Below, one piece after another: positions 44,845-53,471 of a stretch of DNA of 64,000 bases. Origin of the DNA: Bradyrhizobium sp. CSA112 (lineage in GTDB: Bacteria > Pseudomonadota > Alphaproteobacteria > Rhizobiales > Xanthobacteraceae); contig NZ_JAACFS010000024.1 in the NCBI RefSeq assembly GCF_029051645.1, positions 51,364-115,363 of the forward strand, read 5' to 3'. The stretch's first letter is position 1; the number at the start of each line of letters is the position of its first letter. A model generated the notes under the pieces. That model saw only the letters and a list, made by a program, of their open reading frames with translations. It made no database searches and was not told the DNA's origin. Both the position numbers and the translations under genes were made by a program.

Positions 44845-45882
44845 TCATGCCGCCTTCTTTTTCGCGGTGATCAGCTTGCGGTTGATCAGGCATTCGGCGA
44901 TCTGGATCGCGTTCAAAGCGGCGCCCTTGCGCAGATTGTCCGACACGCACCACAGCGACAGGCCGTTCTCGACGGTGTTGTCCTCGCGGATGCGGCTGAT
45001 GTAGGTGGCGTCTTCGCCCGCCGCCTCATACGGCGTGACGTAGCCGCCGGGCTCGTGCTTGTCGATCACGAGGCAGCCCGGCGCGTTGCGCAGGATGTTG
45101 CGCGCTTCATCGGCCGTGATCGGATTTTCGAACTCGATGTTGACGGCCTCCGAATGGCCGACGAACACCGGCACGCGCACGCAGGTGGCGGTCAGCTTGA
45201 TTTTGGGATCAAGAATCTTCTTGGTCTCCATCATCATCTTCCACTCTTCCTTGGTGTAGCCGTCCTCCATGAACACGTCGATCTCCGGGATGACGTTGAA
45301 GGCGATACGCTTGGGGAATTTCTTGTTGATGAGCTCGCTGTTGGTGTAGACCGCCTTGGTCTGCGAGAACAGCTCGTCCATCGCATCCTTGCCCGCGCCC
45401 GAGACCGATTGATAGGTCGCGACCACGACGCGCTTGATGGTCGCCTTGTCGTGCAGCGGCTTCAGCGCCACCACGAGCTGCGCGGTCGAGCAGTTCGGAT
45501 TGGCGATGATGTTCTTCCTCGCGAAACCGCCGACCGCGTCCGCGTTCACTTCCGGCACGATCAGCGGCACGTCCGGGTCCATCCGCCAGGCCGACGAATT
45601 GTCGATCACGACCGCGCCGGCGGCGCCGATCTTCGGCGACCATTCCTTCGACACCGAGCCGCCCGCCGACATCAGGCAGATGTCGACGTCCGAGAAGTCG
45701 TAATGCTCGAGCGCTTTGACCTTCAGGGTGCGGTCGCCATAGGACACTTCGACGCCGACGCTGCGACGCGAGGCCAGCACCACGACCTCGTCGGCGGGGA
45801 ATTTGCGTTCGTCGAGAATGTTGAGCATTTCGCGCCCGACATTGCCGGTCGCACCGACGACAGCGACTTTGTAACCCATCAT
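44845..45882 (-). CDS. asd: aspartate-semialdehyde dehydrogenase
   Basis: Reduces aspartyl phosphate to aspartate semialdehyde, feeding Lys/DAP, Thr and Met. 345 residues; two adjacent ATGs at 45882 and 45879, the second matching the family start MGYKVAVVGATGNVGREML. Catalytic Cys in NPNCSTAQLVVAL; later VATYQSVSGAGKDAMDEL. GGAG is upstream. DapF at 27.3 kb works in the same pathway. Confidence 0.97.
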   Translation of the reverse strand: MMGYKVAVVGATGNVGREMLNILDERKFPADEVVVLASRRSVGVEVSYGDRTLKVKALEHYDFSDVDICLMSAGGSVSKEWSPKIGAAGAVVIDNSSAWRMDPDVPLIVPEVNADAVGGFARKNIIANPNCSTAQLVVALKPLHDKATIKRVVVATYQSVSGAGKDAMDELFSQTKAVYTNSELINKKFPKRIAFNVIPEIDVFMEDGYTKEEWKMMMETKKILDPKIKLTATCVRVPVFVGHSEAVNIEFENPITADEARNILRNAPGCLVIDKHEPGGYVTPYEAAGEDATYISRIREDNTVENGLSLWCVSDNLRKGAALNAIQIAECLINRKLITAKKKAA

Positions 45883-45996
45883 TCACTCTCCGAGGAAAAA
45901 TGCCGCCCTGCCGCGTCAAGCGGAAAGGGAGAAGGCAGCGCTTCTATGCGAGAAACGCCGATATGACAACGTTTGACGGTTGCGTTTGGGCGTTTG

Positions 45997-46803
45997 ATGC
46001 ATTCGTTTCCGGCCGGTCCGGCCCCTTCCTACTATGCGCTGAGAATTCGACCGGCGCTGACCAGCGTCGTGGACGAGGTTTGCGGCACGCTGGCACGGCT
46101 CTGCGCCTATCTGATGGCGCTGGCGCTGATCGCTATTGGCGGTATCGCGCTATGGGACCATCTGCCTGATGTCACGGTGCTGGAGACGTCGCCCAAAGAC
46201 GGCTGGAGCTTGGCCGCCCGCCCGGTGCCGGCGTTTGCCGTAAGCCAGTTCGTTTTTCCAGGCAAAACAGAGATTTACGAGATTCTTCGGCATCCTCACG
46301 GCGGCCGCAAGGATGTGTTCCGCTGGAGCGGCTCAGCCGGCACGCCGGTCGCCGAACTCGAGATCTACCGGCCGGGCGGCGAATACGATCAGGCCGGCCC
46401 GGCGCTTGGCAACGCCATCGTGCGGATGGAGCCGAACGGTCCGCGCGAGCTGGAGGCCGCGGGTTTCATCGACAGCAAGTTCGGCACTGTATCCTTGTTC
46501 CGTCAGGCCGGCGGCACTGGGGCCGCCCGCTCCTGCCTCGGATTTTCCAGGCGCGTCGATGAATTCGGCTTGCAGCTCTCCGGCTGGTCATGCCTCGGCG
46601 AAGATTTGCCGACCCGCCGTGTCGCAATCTCCTGCATGCTGAACCGGCTGGTCCTGCTGGCGGCCGGCAACGAAGCGAAACTCGCGCAAACATTCGTCAA
46701 TGCCGAAGCCAGGCGCGGCGATTGCACAGCTTCCGGCGTGCCGGCGCTGTCGGCCGATTGGCTGACGGGCGCCGATAACCCGCGGCTGCGCGGCGCCATG
46801 TAA
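45997..46803 (+). CDS. hypothetical single-pass membrane protein
   Basis: 268 residues from ATG 45997 (MHSFPAGPAPSYYALRIRPA); TTG 45973 is possible. One membrane helix at ~30-52 (TLARLCAYLMALALIAIGGIAL), the rest presumably periplasmic. The C-terminal part has paired cysteines (ARSCLGFS, GWSCLGED, ISCMLNR, GDCTASG). Family unrecognised. Confidence 0.75.
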   Translation: MHSFPAGPAPSYYALRIRPALTSVVDEVCGTLARLCAYLMALALIAIGGIALWDHLPDVTVLETSPKDGWSLAARPVPAFAVSQFVFPGKTEIYEILRHPHGGRKDVFRWSGSAGTPVAELEIYRPGGEYDQAGPALGNAIVRMEPNGPRELEAAGFIDSKFGTVSLFRQAGGTGAARSCLGFSRRVDEFGLQLSGWSCLGEDLPTRRVAISCMLNRLVLLAAGNEAKLAQTFVNAEARRGDCTASGVPALSADWLTGADNPRLRGAM

Positions 46804-47019
46804 TCCGCCGTTGCCGGGGCCGGCTTTCCGCCGCCCCTCACAATTGTGGCAACAAGCAGCCGAGACACTTGTTTTCATGAAACTTTTTCGCTTCGCACCG
46901 CATTATTCCATCGTGGTGTGGCGCAATTGACCTAGCGACGATGGTCCCGCCGTGGCTACAATGCATGCAGATAGATTTGGCGATCCGCCAGCCCATGGGC
47001 GGACAATGACGAGGATGCA

Positions 47020-47397
47020 ATGACCCGAAAATTCCCCGCTGCGAGCAAGCTCGCGATGTTGCTTGCCGCGGCCGCCCTCGTCGCGATTGGCACAACTTCC
47101 GCCAGCGCCCAGTCCAGGCAGCAATATGACCGGGACGGCCGCCCCTATTACGGCGCGAACGGTCCCAACCGGTCGTACCAGCAGGGCCGGACCCGCGTCT
47201 ACGTCACCACGCGCTCCTGGCTCGATGCCGGCACCGAAGTGCTGCCCGGCGATCGCAAGTTCCAGGACTACGCCTTCCCGCCGGATCTTGGATATCCGTC
47301 GTTCGCGCGCGAAAATCTCAACCGGCCGATCGACCGTCAGCCGCTCAACCCGCCGTCTGACATGGGTGGCTATCCGCAGCGCTTCCCGCTGTATTGA
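47020..47397 (+). CDS. exported hypothetical protein
   Basis: 125 residues. Signal peptide (LAMLLAAAALVAIGTTSASAQ, to ~31), then a Tyr/Arg/Gly/Pro-rich mature protein with YYGANGPNRSYQQGRTRVYV, TRSWLDAGTEVLPGDRKF and a C-terminal block ending PQRFPLY. Soluble periplasmic by prediction, with no enzyme motif. Followed by an intrinsic terminator. Confidence 0.82.
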   Translation: MTRKFPAASKLAMLLAAAALVAIGTTSASAQSRQQYDRDGRPYYGANGPNRSYQQGRTRVYVTTRSWLDAGTEVLPGDRKFQDYAFPPDLGYPSFARENLNRPIDRQPLNPPSDMGGYPQRFPLY

Positions 47398-47420
47398 GCG
47401 CGCCAACCACTTGACGAAAA

Positions 47421-47447
47421 ATGCCCGGTCTCGACCGGGCATTTTTT
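47421..47447. terminator. intrinsic terminator
   Basis: ATGCCCGGTC-TC-GACCGGGCAT followed by seven T, with GAAAA on the other side so it may serve both convergent genes. Confidence 0.9.
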
Positions 47448-47463
47448 TGTGACGTTCGCGCGG

Positions 47464-48576
47464 CTACGCGTGCAGCTTCTGCAACTCCTGCAGGATCGCT
47501 TCGCCCATCTGCGTGGTTGAGGCAGCCGTCGTGCCCTCGGACTTGATATCAGCGGTGCGAAGTCCGCTGGCGAGTACCGCCGCGATTGCCGCGTCGACCT
47601 TGTCGGCCAGCGCGCCCATGTCGAAGGAATAGCGCAGCGCCATGGCGAACGAGGAGATCATCGCGATCGGATTGGCGAGGCCCTTGCCCGCGATGTCAGG
47701 TGCCGAGCCATGCACCGGTTCGAACAGCGAGCGGCGCTTCTTGGTCTTGGCATCGACTTCGCCGAGCGAGGCCGACGGCAGCATGCCGAGCGAGCCGGTG
47801 AGCATCGCCGCGATGTCGGACAGCATGTCGCCAAACAAATTGTCGGTCACGATCACGTCGAACTGCTTCGGCGCCTTCACCAGCATCATGCCGCCGGAAT
47901 CGGCGAGCTGATGTTCGAGCGTCACGTCCTTGTATTCGCGCGCATGCACGGCCGTCATGACCTCGTTCCAGAGCACGCCCGACTTCATAACGTTGCGCTT
48001 CTCCATCGAGGTCACCTTGTTGCGGCGCTTGCGCGCCAGATCGAAGGCGACGCGGCCGATGCGCTCGATCTCATAGGTGTCGTAGACTTGGGTATCGATG
48101 GCGCGCTTCTGGCCGTTGCCGAGATCAGTGATCGTCTTCGGCTCGCCGAAATAGACGCCGCCGGTCAATTCGCGCACGATCATAATGTCGAGGCCTTCGA
48201 CCGCCTCGCGCTTCAGGCTCGAGGCATCCGCCAGCGCCGGATAGCACACCGCCGGGCGCAGATTGGCGAACAGGCCGAGATCCTTGCGCAGCCGCAACAG
48301 ACCGGCCTCGGGGCGCACCTCGTAGGGCACGCTGTCCCACTTCGGCCCGCCGACCGCGCCGAAGATGATGGCATCAGCGGCCATAGCCTTGGCCATGTCA
48401 GCTTCCGAGATCGACACCTTGTGCGCGTCATAGGCCGAGCCGCCGACCAGACCTTGCTCGGTCTCGAATTTCGCGATGCCCTGCTTGCTCAGCCAGTCGA
48501 TCAGGCGCTGCACCTCCCCCATCACTTCGGGGCCGATGCCGTCGCCGGGGAGAAGCAGCAGTTTATGGGTCGCCAT
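47464..48576 (-). CDS. leuB: 3-isopropylmalate dehydrogenase
   Basis: NAD-dependent oxidative decarboxylase of leucine synthesis, 370 residues. GDGIGPEVMGE at the N-terminus; RELTGGVYFG (substrate loop); SMEKRNVMKSGVLW; metal-binding VTDNLFGDMLSDIAAMLTGSLGMLPSAS; NAD block FEPVHGSAPDIAGKGLANPIAMI. Start MATHKLLLLPGDGIG. Separate from leuC and leuD. Confidence 0.98.
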   Translation of the reverse strand: MATHKLLLLPGDGIGPEVMGEVQRLIDWLSKQGIAKFETEQGLVGGSAYDAHKVSISEADMAKAMAADAIIFGAVGGPKWDSVPYEVRPEAGLLRLRKDLGLFANLRPAVCYPALADASSLKREAVEGLDIMIVRELTGGVYFGEPKTITDLGNGQKRAIDTQVYDTYEIERIGRVAFDLARKRRNKVTSMEKRNVMKSGVLWNEVMTAVHAREYKDVTLEHQLADSGGMMLVKAPKQFDVIVTDNLFGDMLSDIAAMLTGSLGMLPSASLGEVDAKTKKRRSLFEPVHGSAPDIAGKGLANPIAMISSFAMALRYSFDMGALADKVDAAIAAVLASGLRTADIKSEGTTAASTTQMGEAILQELQKLHA

Positions 48577-48596
48577 GGAAGGTCCTTGCGATGTTC

Positions 48597-48691
48597 GTCA
48601 TTCCGGGACGGCGCAACGCGCCGGACCCGGAATCCAGAGATTGGATGCAACGAGATTCCGGGTTCTCGGCTTCGCCGAGCCCCGGAATGAC
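48597..48691. repeat. family A intergenic palindrome, copy 3
   Basis: GTCATTCCGGGAC... ...CCCCGGAATGAC ends with GATTCCGGGTTCTCGGCTTCG core. Open in frame with the MFS gene and so able to mislead start calls. Confidence 0.85.
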
Positions 48692-48806
48692 GGGTCGGCG
48701 GAGTGCTAGAGCGGCATTGCGCGATTGGCAAGACACCATTGCGGCCGCACGGCCTGTGCAACCGCCTAATGGCCTGCCAGAGTGCCGAACCGCCGGAGCC
48801 CCCTTT

Positions 48807-49991
48807 TTGCACGTCCCAGACCTTCACCAGACTTACGCCCATCCCGCGCGGCTGATCCTCATCCTGTCGCTGGCGCCGACCGTCGGTCTCGGCATCGGCC
48901 GCTTCGCCTATGCGCTGGTGCTGCCCGACATGCGCGATACGCTGGCGTGGTCCTATTCCGCGGCCGGATTCATGAACACGGTCAACGCGGCGGGCTATCT
49001 CGCGGGCGCCCTGCTCGCCTCGCGCATGATCAGGACTTTTGGGCTTGCCGCATCGTTGCGATGGGGAACGCTGGCTTGCGTGCTGTCGCTGGCGCTGTGC
49101 GCCATGTCAGGCAATTTCTACGTTCTGAGTTTCGCCCGGCTGTTGGCGGGGGTCGGCGCCGCGGCCGGATTCGTCGGTGGCGGCGCGCTGGCTGCGACGA
49201 TCGCGCAATCGCGCCCCGAGCGGGCGAACTTCCTGCTCAGCCTGTTCTATGCCGGACCCGGCATCGGCATTCTGGCGTCGGGGTTGGTCGCGCCGTTCGT
49301 GCTGCAGGGCTTTGGTCCGGGTTCATGGTGGATCGTCTGGTGGGCGATGACAGGGCTGGCTGTCGTCATGACGATCCCCGTGCTGCTCGCGCCGCTCCAC
49401 GCCGATACCACCGCCACCGAAACAGCAGCGGCCAGATTCGCAATTGCACCGGTGCTGATCTACCTCACCGGCTACTTCCTGTTCGGCGCGGGCTACATCG
49501 CCTACATGACCTTCATGATCGCCTATGTCCGCGACGCCGGCGGCGGCGCGGCAGCACAGAGCGCATTCTGGAGCCTGATCGGCTTAAGCGCCTTTGTGAC
49601 ACCATGGGTCTGGCGGCGCGTGCTCGCGCTCGATCGCGGCGGCCTCGCCACCACGATCATTCTCGGCGTCAACGCGGTCGGCGCGGCGCTGCCGATCTTC
49701 GGGCAGTCGGTATGGCTGCTGGCGCTGTCGGCACTGGTATTCGGCGTCGCCTTCTTCGCAGTGGTCGGCTCCACCACCGCCTTCGTCCGCTTCAACTACC
49801 CGCCGCAAGCCTGGCCGACCGCGATCGCGGCCATGACGATTTCATTCGGCATCGGCCAGACGCTGGGTCCGATCGTGGTCGGCGCGATCACGGACGCGAT
49901 GGGCAGCCTGTCGTTTGCGCTGAATGTCTCGGCCGCGATGCTGGCGCTGGGGGCGGTGCTGTCGGCGTTTCAGCGGAAGGTGGGGCCATGA
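48807..49991 (+). CDS. MFS transporter, YbfB/YjiJ family
   Basis: About 394 residues from TTG 48807 (LHVPDLHQTYAHP) with GGAG 8 nt before; no in-frame ATG exists until well inside helix 1, and the longer upstream frame is repeat DNA. Twelve membrane helices. The first, LILILSLAPTVGLGIGRFAYALVLPDM, has the GIGRFAYALxLPDM signature of YbfB/YjiJ-type transporters. Substrate unknown. It heads away from leuB. Confidence 0.87.
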   Translation: MHVPDLHQTYAHPARLILILSLAPTVGLGIGRFAYALVLPDMRDTLAWSYSAAGFMNTVNAAGYLAGALLASRMIRTFGLAASLRWGTLACVLSLALCAMSGNFYVLSFARLLAGVGAAAGFVGGGALAATIAQSRPERANFLLSLFYAGPGIGILASGLVAPFVLQGFGPGSWWIVWWAMTGLAVVMTIPVLLAPLHADTTATETAAARFAIAPVLIYLTGYFLFGAGYIAYMTFMIAYVRDAGGGAAAQSAFWSLIGLSAFVTPWVWRRVLALDRGGLATTIILGVNAVGAALPIFGQSVWLLALSALVFGVAFFAVVGSTTAFVRFNYPPQAWPTAIAAMTISFGIGQTLGPIVVGAITDAMGSLSFALNVSAAMLALGAVLSAFQRKVGP

Positions 49992-50000
49992 GCCGATGCC

Positions 50001-50104
50001 GTCATTCCGGGGCTCGCGAAGCGAGAACCCGGAATCCATCGCGAGGCCAACCGTGTGGTTGAATGGATTCCGGGTCTGCGCCTCACCGCGCATCCCGGAA
50101 TGAC
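50001..50104. repeat. family A intergenic palindrome, copy 4
   Basis: Ends GTCATTCCGGGGC and ATCCCGGAATGAC, inner GAATCCATCGCG / GAATGGATTCCGG pairing. Confidence 0.85.
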
Positions 50105-50114
50105 AGGACGAGCA

Positions 50115-50900
50115 CTAACTCCCGCTGAACGAATTATACCCCTGATCTTCCCAGAAGCCGCCCTTGTAGTCGTTGGTGACTTCCATCGACATCACGTATT
50201 TGGGATTCTTGAAGCCGAGCTTGGTCGGCACGCGGATCTTCATCGGAAAACCGTAGGCGCGCGGCAGTATCTCGTCGCCGAATTTGAATGTCATCTGGGT
50301 CTGCGCATGCAGCGCGCTTTGCATATCGAGCGGTGAGTTGTAGCCGTCCTTGTCGGCGCACTGGAACCAGACATATTTCGCGCGGGTGTCGGCGCCGATC
50401 AGTTTCAGAAAATCGCGCAGCGGCGTGCCGGTCCAGCTTCCGATCGCGCTCCAGCCTTCGACGCAGATATGGCGCGTGACCTGCTTGACCTGCGGCAATT
50501 GATAGAGCTCGTCCAGCGTCCACGATTTCTTGTTATCGACCAGACCGCGCACCTCCAGCTTCCACGTCTTGCCGTCGACTTCGGGCGCCTCATCGAGATC
50601 ATAATAGGCGTTGAACGGAAACGGCCTGGTGATCGCGCTTTCCGGAAAGGTCGGCGCCATCGCATTGGGATTGAACATCCACGCCTGCACGCCGTCATTG
50701 AACTTCGAAACCTGTTTCAGCATCTCCTCGGCCGAAAAACTGTCCGTCACGTCGCAGCCGGTGAGCAGCGTCAGCGCGCCGAGGCTGGCGCCGCCGGTGA
50801 TGAAGCGCCGGCGCGTCAGATCCGGCATGGTCTTGATCGCGTCCCTGACCAGAAGCGTCTTGTCGACGCCGGGGATCAGGAGGTTGCGCATGCGGCCCAT
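50115..50900 (-). CDS. sulfite-oxidase-family molybdopterin lipoprotein (MsrP/YedY-like)
   Basis: 261 residues from ATG 50900; GGGAG is 7 nt upstream, and ATG 50906 is an alternative. A Tat signal with lipobox is visible: TRRRFITGGASLGALTLLTGC (~31-51), predicting a lipid-anchored, Tat-exported molybdoenzyme. The Mo-pterin domain has ICVEGWSAIGSWTG with the candidate Mo-ligating Cys, and FPMKIRVPTKLGFKNPKY. Shorter than E. coli MsrP (~330). Paired with the cytochrome b gene upstream, 17 nt apart. Confidence 0.9.
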   Translation of the reverse strand: MGRMRNLLIPGVDKTLLVRDAIKTMPDLTRRRFITGGASLGALTLLTGCDVTDSFSAEEMLKQVSKFNDGVQAWMFNPNAMAPTFPESAITRPFPFNAYYDLDEAPEVDGKTWKLEVRGLVDNKKSWTLDELYQLPQVKQVTRHICVEGWSAIGSWTGTPLRDFLKLIGADTRAKYVWFQCADKDGYNSPLDMQSALHAQTQMTFKFGDEILPRAYGFPMKIRVPTKLGFKNPKYVMSMEVTNDYKGGFWEDQGYNSFSGS

Positions 50901-50917
50901 GGTCATACTCCCTCGAA

Positions 50918-51547
50918 TTAGCGACCGATGATCATCGCGCGCAGGCTCTTCGGCACCAGAAGCGCAAGCACAACATGAACCACCATGAAGGCGACAATCG
51001 CCGCCATGCAGAAGAAATGGACGTAACGGGCGCCCTCGTAGCCGCCGAACAAGGCCGCCAGGTATTGCAGTTGCACCGGCTTCCAGAGAGCCAGACCTGA
51101 CAGCACGATGAGGATGCCGACGATGATGATGCCGGCGTAGAGCAGCTTCTGCACGTAGTTGTATCTGGTGAGATCGTCGTGCGACAGCTTGCCGGTCAGT
51201 GCAGCCTTCGTGTCTGAAATCACGCCCTCCGGCGTGATCGGCAGCAGCTTCTTGCGAAAGCGGCCGGTGACAAAACCCAGCACCAGATAGATCAGGCCGT
51301 TGACCATCAACAGCCACATCGCGGCGAAATGCCAAAGTAGCGCGCCCGCGAGCCAGCCGCCCAGCGTGATCGAGCGGGGGAACGTAAAGCCGAATAGCGG
51401 CGAGGCGTTATAGATCTGCCATCCCGACATAATCATCAGGACCATCGCAAACGCGTTGGTCCAATGTAGCGCCCGCACCCAGGCCGGCTGAATGACCTTC
51501 GCCTTGGTTGAATTAGCTTGCTCGTCGCTGACTGTGACGGCCGACAT
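50918..51547 (-). CDS. cytochrome b561-type membrane subunit
   Basis: 209 residues with four membrane helices of the Ni-hydrogenase cytochrome b type. Candidate heme histidines are in VRALHWTNAFAMV and LLWHFAAMWLL, and VHFFCMAAIVAFMVVHVVLALL. Likely quinol-to-molybdoenzyme electron carrier for the lipoprotein encoded 17 nt downstream; it is unlike MsrQ. Substrate of the pair unknown. Confidence 0.88.
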   Translation of the reverse strand: MSAVTVSDEQANSTKAKVIQPAWVRALHWTNAFAMVLMIMSGWQIYNASPLFGFTFPRSITLGGWLAGALLWHFAAMWLLMVNGLIYLVLGFVTGRFRKKLLPITPEGVISDTKAALTGKLSHDDLTRYNYVQKLLYAGIIIVGILIVLSGLALWKPVQLQYLAALFGGYEGARYVHFFCMAAIVAFMVVHVVLALLVPKSLRAMIIGR

Positions 51548-51651
51548 GGCTCTTCCCCACTCGTAGTTCGGTATCGATTATACGCACGGAACTCGATTTT
51601 CGTTACTGCCAAGACGCTATCAGATCGATGCCTGGCGCGTATCGAATTCAC

Positions 51652-51681
51652 AAAAAAGCGAGCCGGGTTGCCCCGGCTCGC
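51652..51681 (-). terminator. intrinsic terminator of the fasciclin gene
   Basis: GCGAGCCGGG-...-CCCGGCTCGC hairpin; on the minus strand it is followed by TTTTTTGTG. 45 nt after the fasciclin stop. Confidence 0.9.
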
Positions 51682-51725
51682 CAATCCACACGCCCTGTTG
51701 GGACCAGTCAGGGGCGCGCAGGAGT

Positions 51726-52280
51726 TCAGGACGCCGGCATCAGCACGGTGTCGACCACATGGATCACGCCGTTCGACTGATTGACGTTCGAGATCGTGAC
51801 CGCCGAGGTTCCGCCCTTGGCGTCGACGATCCAGACCTTGCCGTCCTGGAGCTTGACCGACAGTTGCTCGCCTTCGGCGGTCTTGAGCTTCATGCCGTCC
51901 TTCAGGTCGGACGCGGCGAGCTTGCCGGGTACGACGTGGTAGGTGAGGATTTTGGTCAGCGTCGCCTTGTTCTCAGGCTTCACCAGTGTGTCGACCGTGC
52001 CGGCCGGCAGCTTGCCGAAGGCGGTGTTGGTCGGCGCGAACACCGTGAACGGGCCCTTGCCTTGCAGGGTTTCGACCAGGCCGGCAGCCTTCACGGCGGC
52101 GACCAGCGTGGTGTGGTCCTTCGAGTTGACGGCGTTCTGGATGATGTTCTTGGAGGGGAACATCGCGGCGCCACCGACCATCACGGTCTTTTCTTCCGCG
52201 CTGACGGGCGCAGTGATGGTGGCGGTGAAAGCCAGCGCGCTGAACACGGCGGCAGACAGAAGTGCAATACGTTTGGACAT
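51726..52280 (-). CDS. fasciclin (FAS1) domain exported protein
   Basis: 184 residues from ATG 52280 (MSKRIALLSAAVFSALAFT). Signal peptide to about VSA. One FAS1 domain: TLVAAVKAAGLVETLQGKGPFTVFAPTNTAFGKLP (H1 motif), LTKILTYHVVPGK, and NGVIHVVDTVLMP (H2). Periplasmic or surface adhesion-type domain, the same class as rhizobial Nex18/FAS1 proteins. Own terminator. Nothing else nearby hints at its ligand. Confidence 0.95.
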   Translation of the reverse strand: MSKRIALLSAAVFSALAFTATITAPVSAEEKTVMVGGAAMFPSKNIIQNAVNSKDHTTLVAAVKAAGLVETLQGKGPFTVFAPTNTAFGKLPAGTVDTLVKPENKATLTKILTYHVVPGKLAASDLKDGMKLKTAEGEQLSVKLQDGKVWIVDAKGGTSAVTISNVNQSNGVIHVVDTVLMPAS

Positions 52281-52485
52281 GGAATCTTCTCCCGAGGATT
52301 GCGATGGCCGGCGGACATCCGCCGGGGATGAAAACAACGACGCTGGTCGATGGACCGGTTGATTTCGTCGTCGTTGGCCGAGCTACGGGAGGTTTTAGGG
52401 GTGGTTTCGGGGAATAATTTATCGTGATGCTTGAAACTTTTGAGCAAGCGGATCGTGTGGCGGTGGGGCGCAACCAGATCTCGGT

Positions 52486-52602
52486 GTCGTCCCTGCGAAC
52501 GCAGGGACCCATACTGCGTGATCTCACGGTAGAGCGTTGTGGCAGACGCCTTCCGAAAAACCAAGGCTTGTGGTTATGGGTCCCTGCGTTCGCAGGGACG
52601 AC
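52486..52602. repeat. family D palindrome, copy 2
   Basis: GTCGTCCCTGCGAACGCAGG and its inverted partner GGGTCCCTGCGTTCGCAGGG, ending GACGAC. Between SDR and fasciclin genes. Confidence 0.88.
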
Positions 52603-52620
52603 CGTGGGAGAGAGTTCGCT

Positions 52621-53382
52621 TTAATCCCGATTATGCGGCGTCTGGATGAACCCGCGATTATGCGTCGGGCTGATCAGGATCTCGTTCACGCAGACCCGCG
52701 GCGGCAGGCTGGCGACGAAGGCGATAGTGCGACCGCAATCTTCCGGTTGCAGCATTTTTGCCTGCTCCTCTTCCGACGGCACGACGGGGCGCGATTTGAG
52801 GATCGGGGTCGCGACCTCGCCGGGCGACAGGCAGCAGGCGCGCAGGCCGTTGACGCATTCATCCATGTTGAAGGAATGGGTCAGCGCCAGCACCGCGTGT
52901 TTTGTGGTGGTGTAGGCCGGGCCCGGCATCTTCGAGACGTGACGGCCGGCCCAGGACGCAACGTTGATGATGCAGCCGTCCTTCTGCTTCCTCATCGCCG
53001 GCAGCACCGCGCGCATGCAGTAGAGCACGCCGTTCAGGTTGATATCGACGACCTTGTCCCAGCCGTCCACTTCCATGTCGGCCCAGCTCCGCTTCGGCAC
53101 GTTGATGCCGGCACTGTTGACCAAGAGGTCGATCCGGCCGTGCTTTTCCAGGATCTGCCCCGCCGCCTTGTTGACATCTTCCTTATTGCTGACATCGAGC
53201 GCGATCGCCTCGGCCTTGCCGCCCTTCTTGGTGATGTTGGCCACGACCTTGTCCAGCGCGTCTTTCCGCCGTCCCGAAACGACCACGATCCAGCCATCCG
53301 CCGCCAGGAATTCCGCCCCGGACTCGCCGATCCCGCTGCCACCACCGGTCACCCAGGCCACGCGTTTCCCGCTATTTGTCAT
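52621..53382 (-). CDS. short-chain dehydrogenase/reductase (SDR)
   Basis: Classical SDR, 253 residues. Cofactor motif TGGGSGIG (12-19), NSAG (NNAG-type) in LLVNSAGINVPKRSW, catalytic YxxxK in PAYTTTKHAVL, Ser in NVASWAG. The RRKDAL after the second strand suggests NADP preference (inference). Substrate unknown. It is divergent from matB, the start codons being ~90 nt apart. Confidence 0.94.
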   Translation of the reverse strand: MTNSGKRVAWVTGGGSGIGESGAEFLAADGWIVVVSGRRKDALDKVVANITKKGGKAEAIALDVSNKEDVNKAAGQILEKHGRIDLLVNSAGINVPKRSWADMEVDGWDKVVDINLNGVLYCMRAVLPAMRKQKDGCIINVASWAGRHVSKMPGPAYTTTKHAVLALTHSFNMDECVNGLRACCLSPGEVATPILKSRPVVPSEEEQAKMLQPEDCGRTIAFVASLPPRVCVNEILISPTHNRGFIQTPHNRD

Positions 53383-53471
53383 GCAAACTGTCTCCGTTGC
53401 TTTATGAAGGGCGTTCTTGCTATTCCAGCCGGCGAAATTCCGCGGGCCAGCGCCCTCTCAGGGAATGTTGC

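Noticed and set aside
46804..47019. Possible promoter TTGACC ... TACAAT before the 47020 gene
   Set aside because: The spacer is ~24 nt, too long for a normal sigma-70 promoter; no better match found.
50918..51335. Extended reading of the molybdoenzyme gene to start at 51335
   Set aside because: The extra N-terminus overlaps the cytochrome b gene and lacks the Tat signal at its start; the RBS at 50906-50912 supports a short form.
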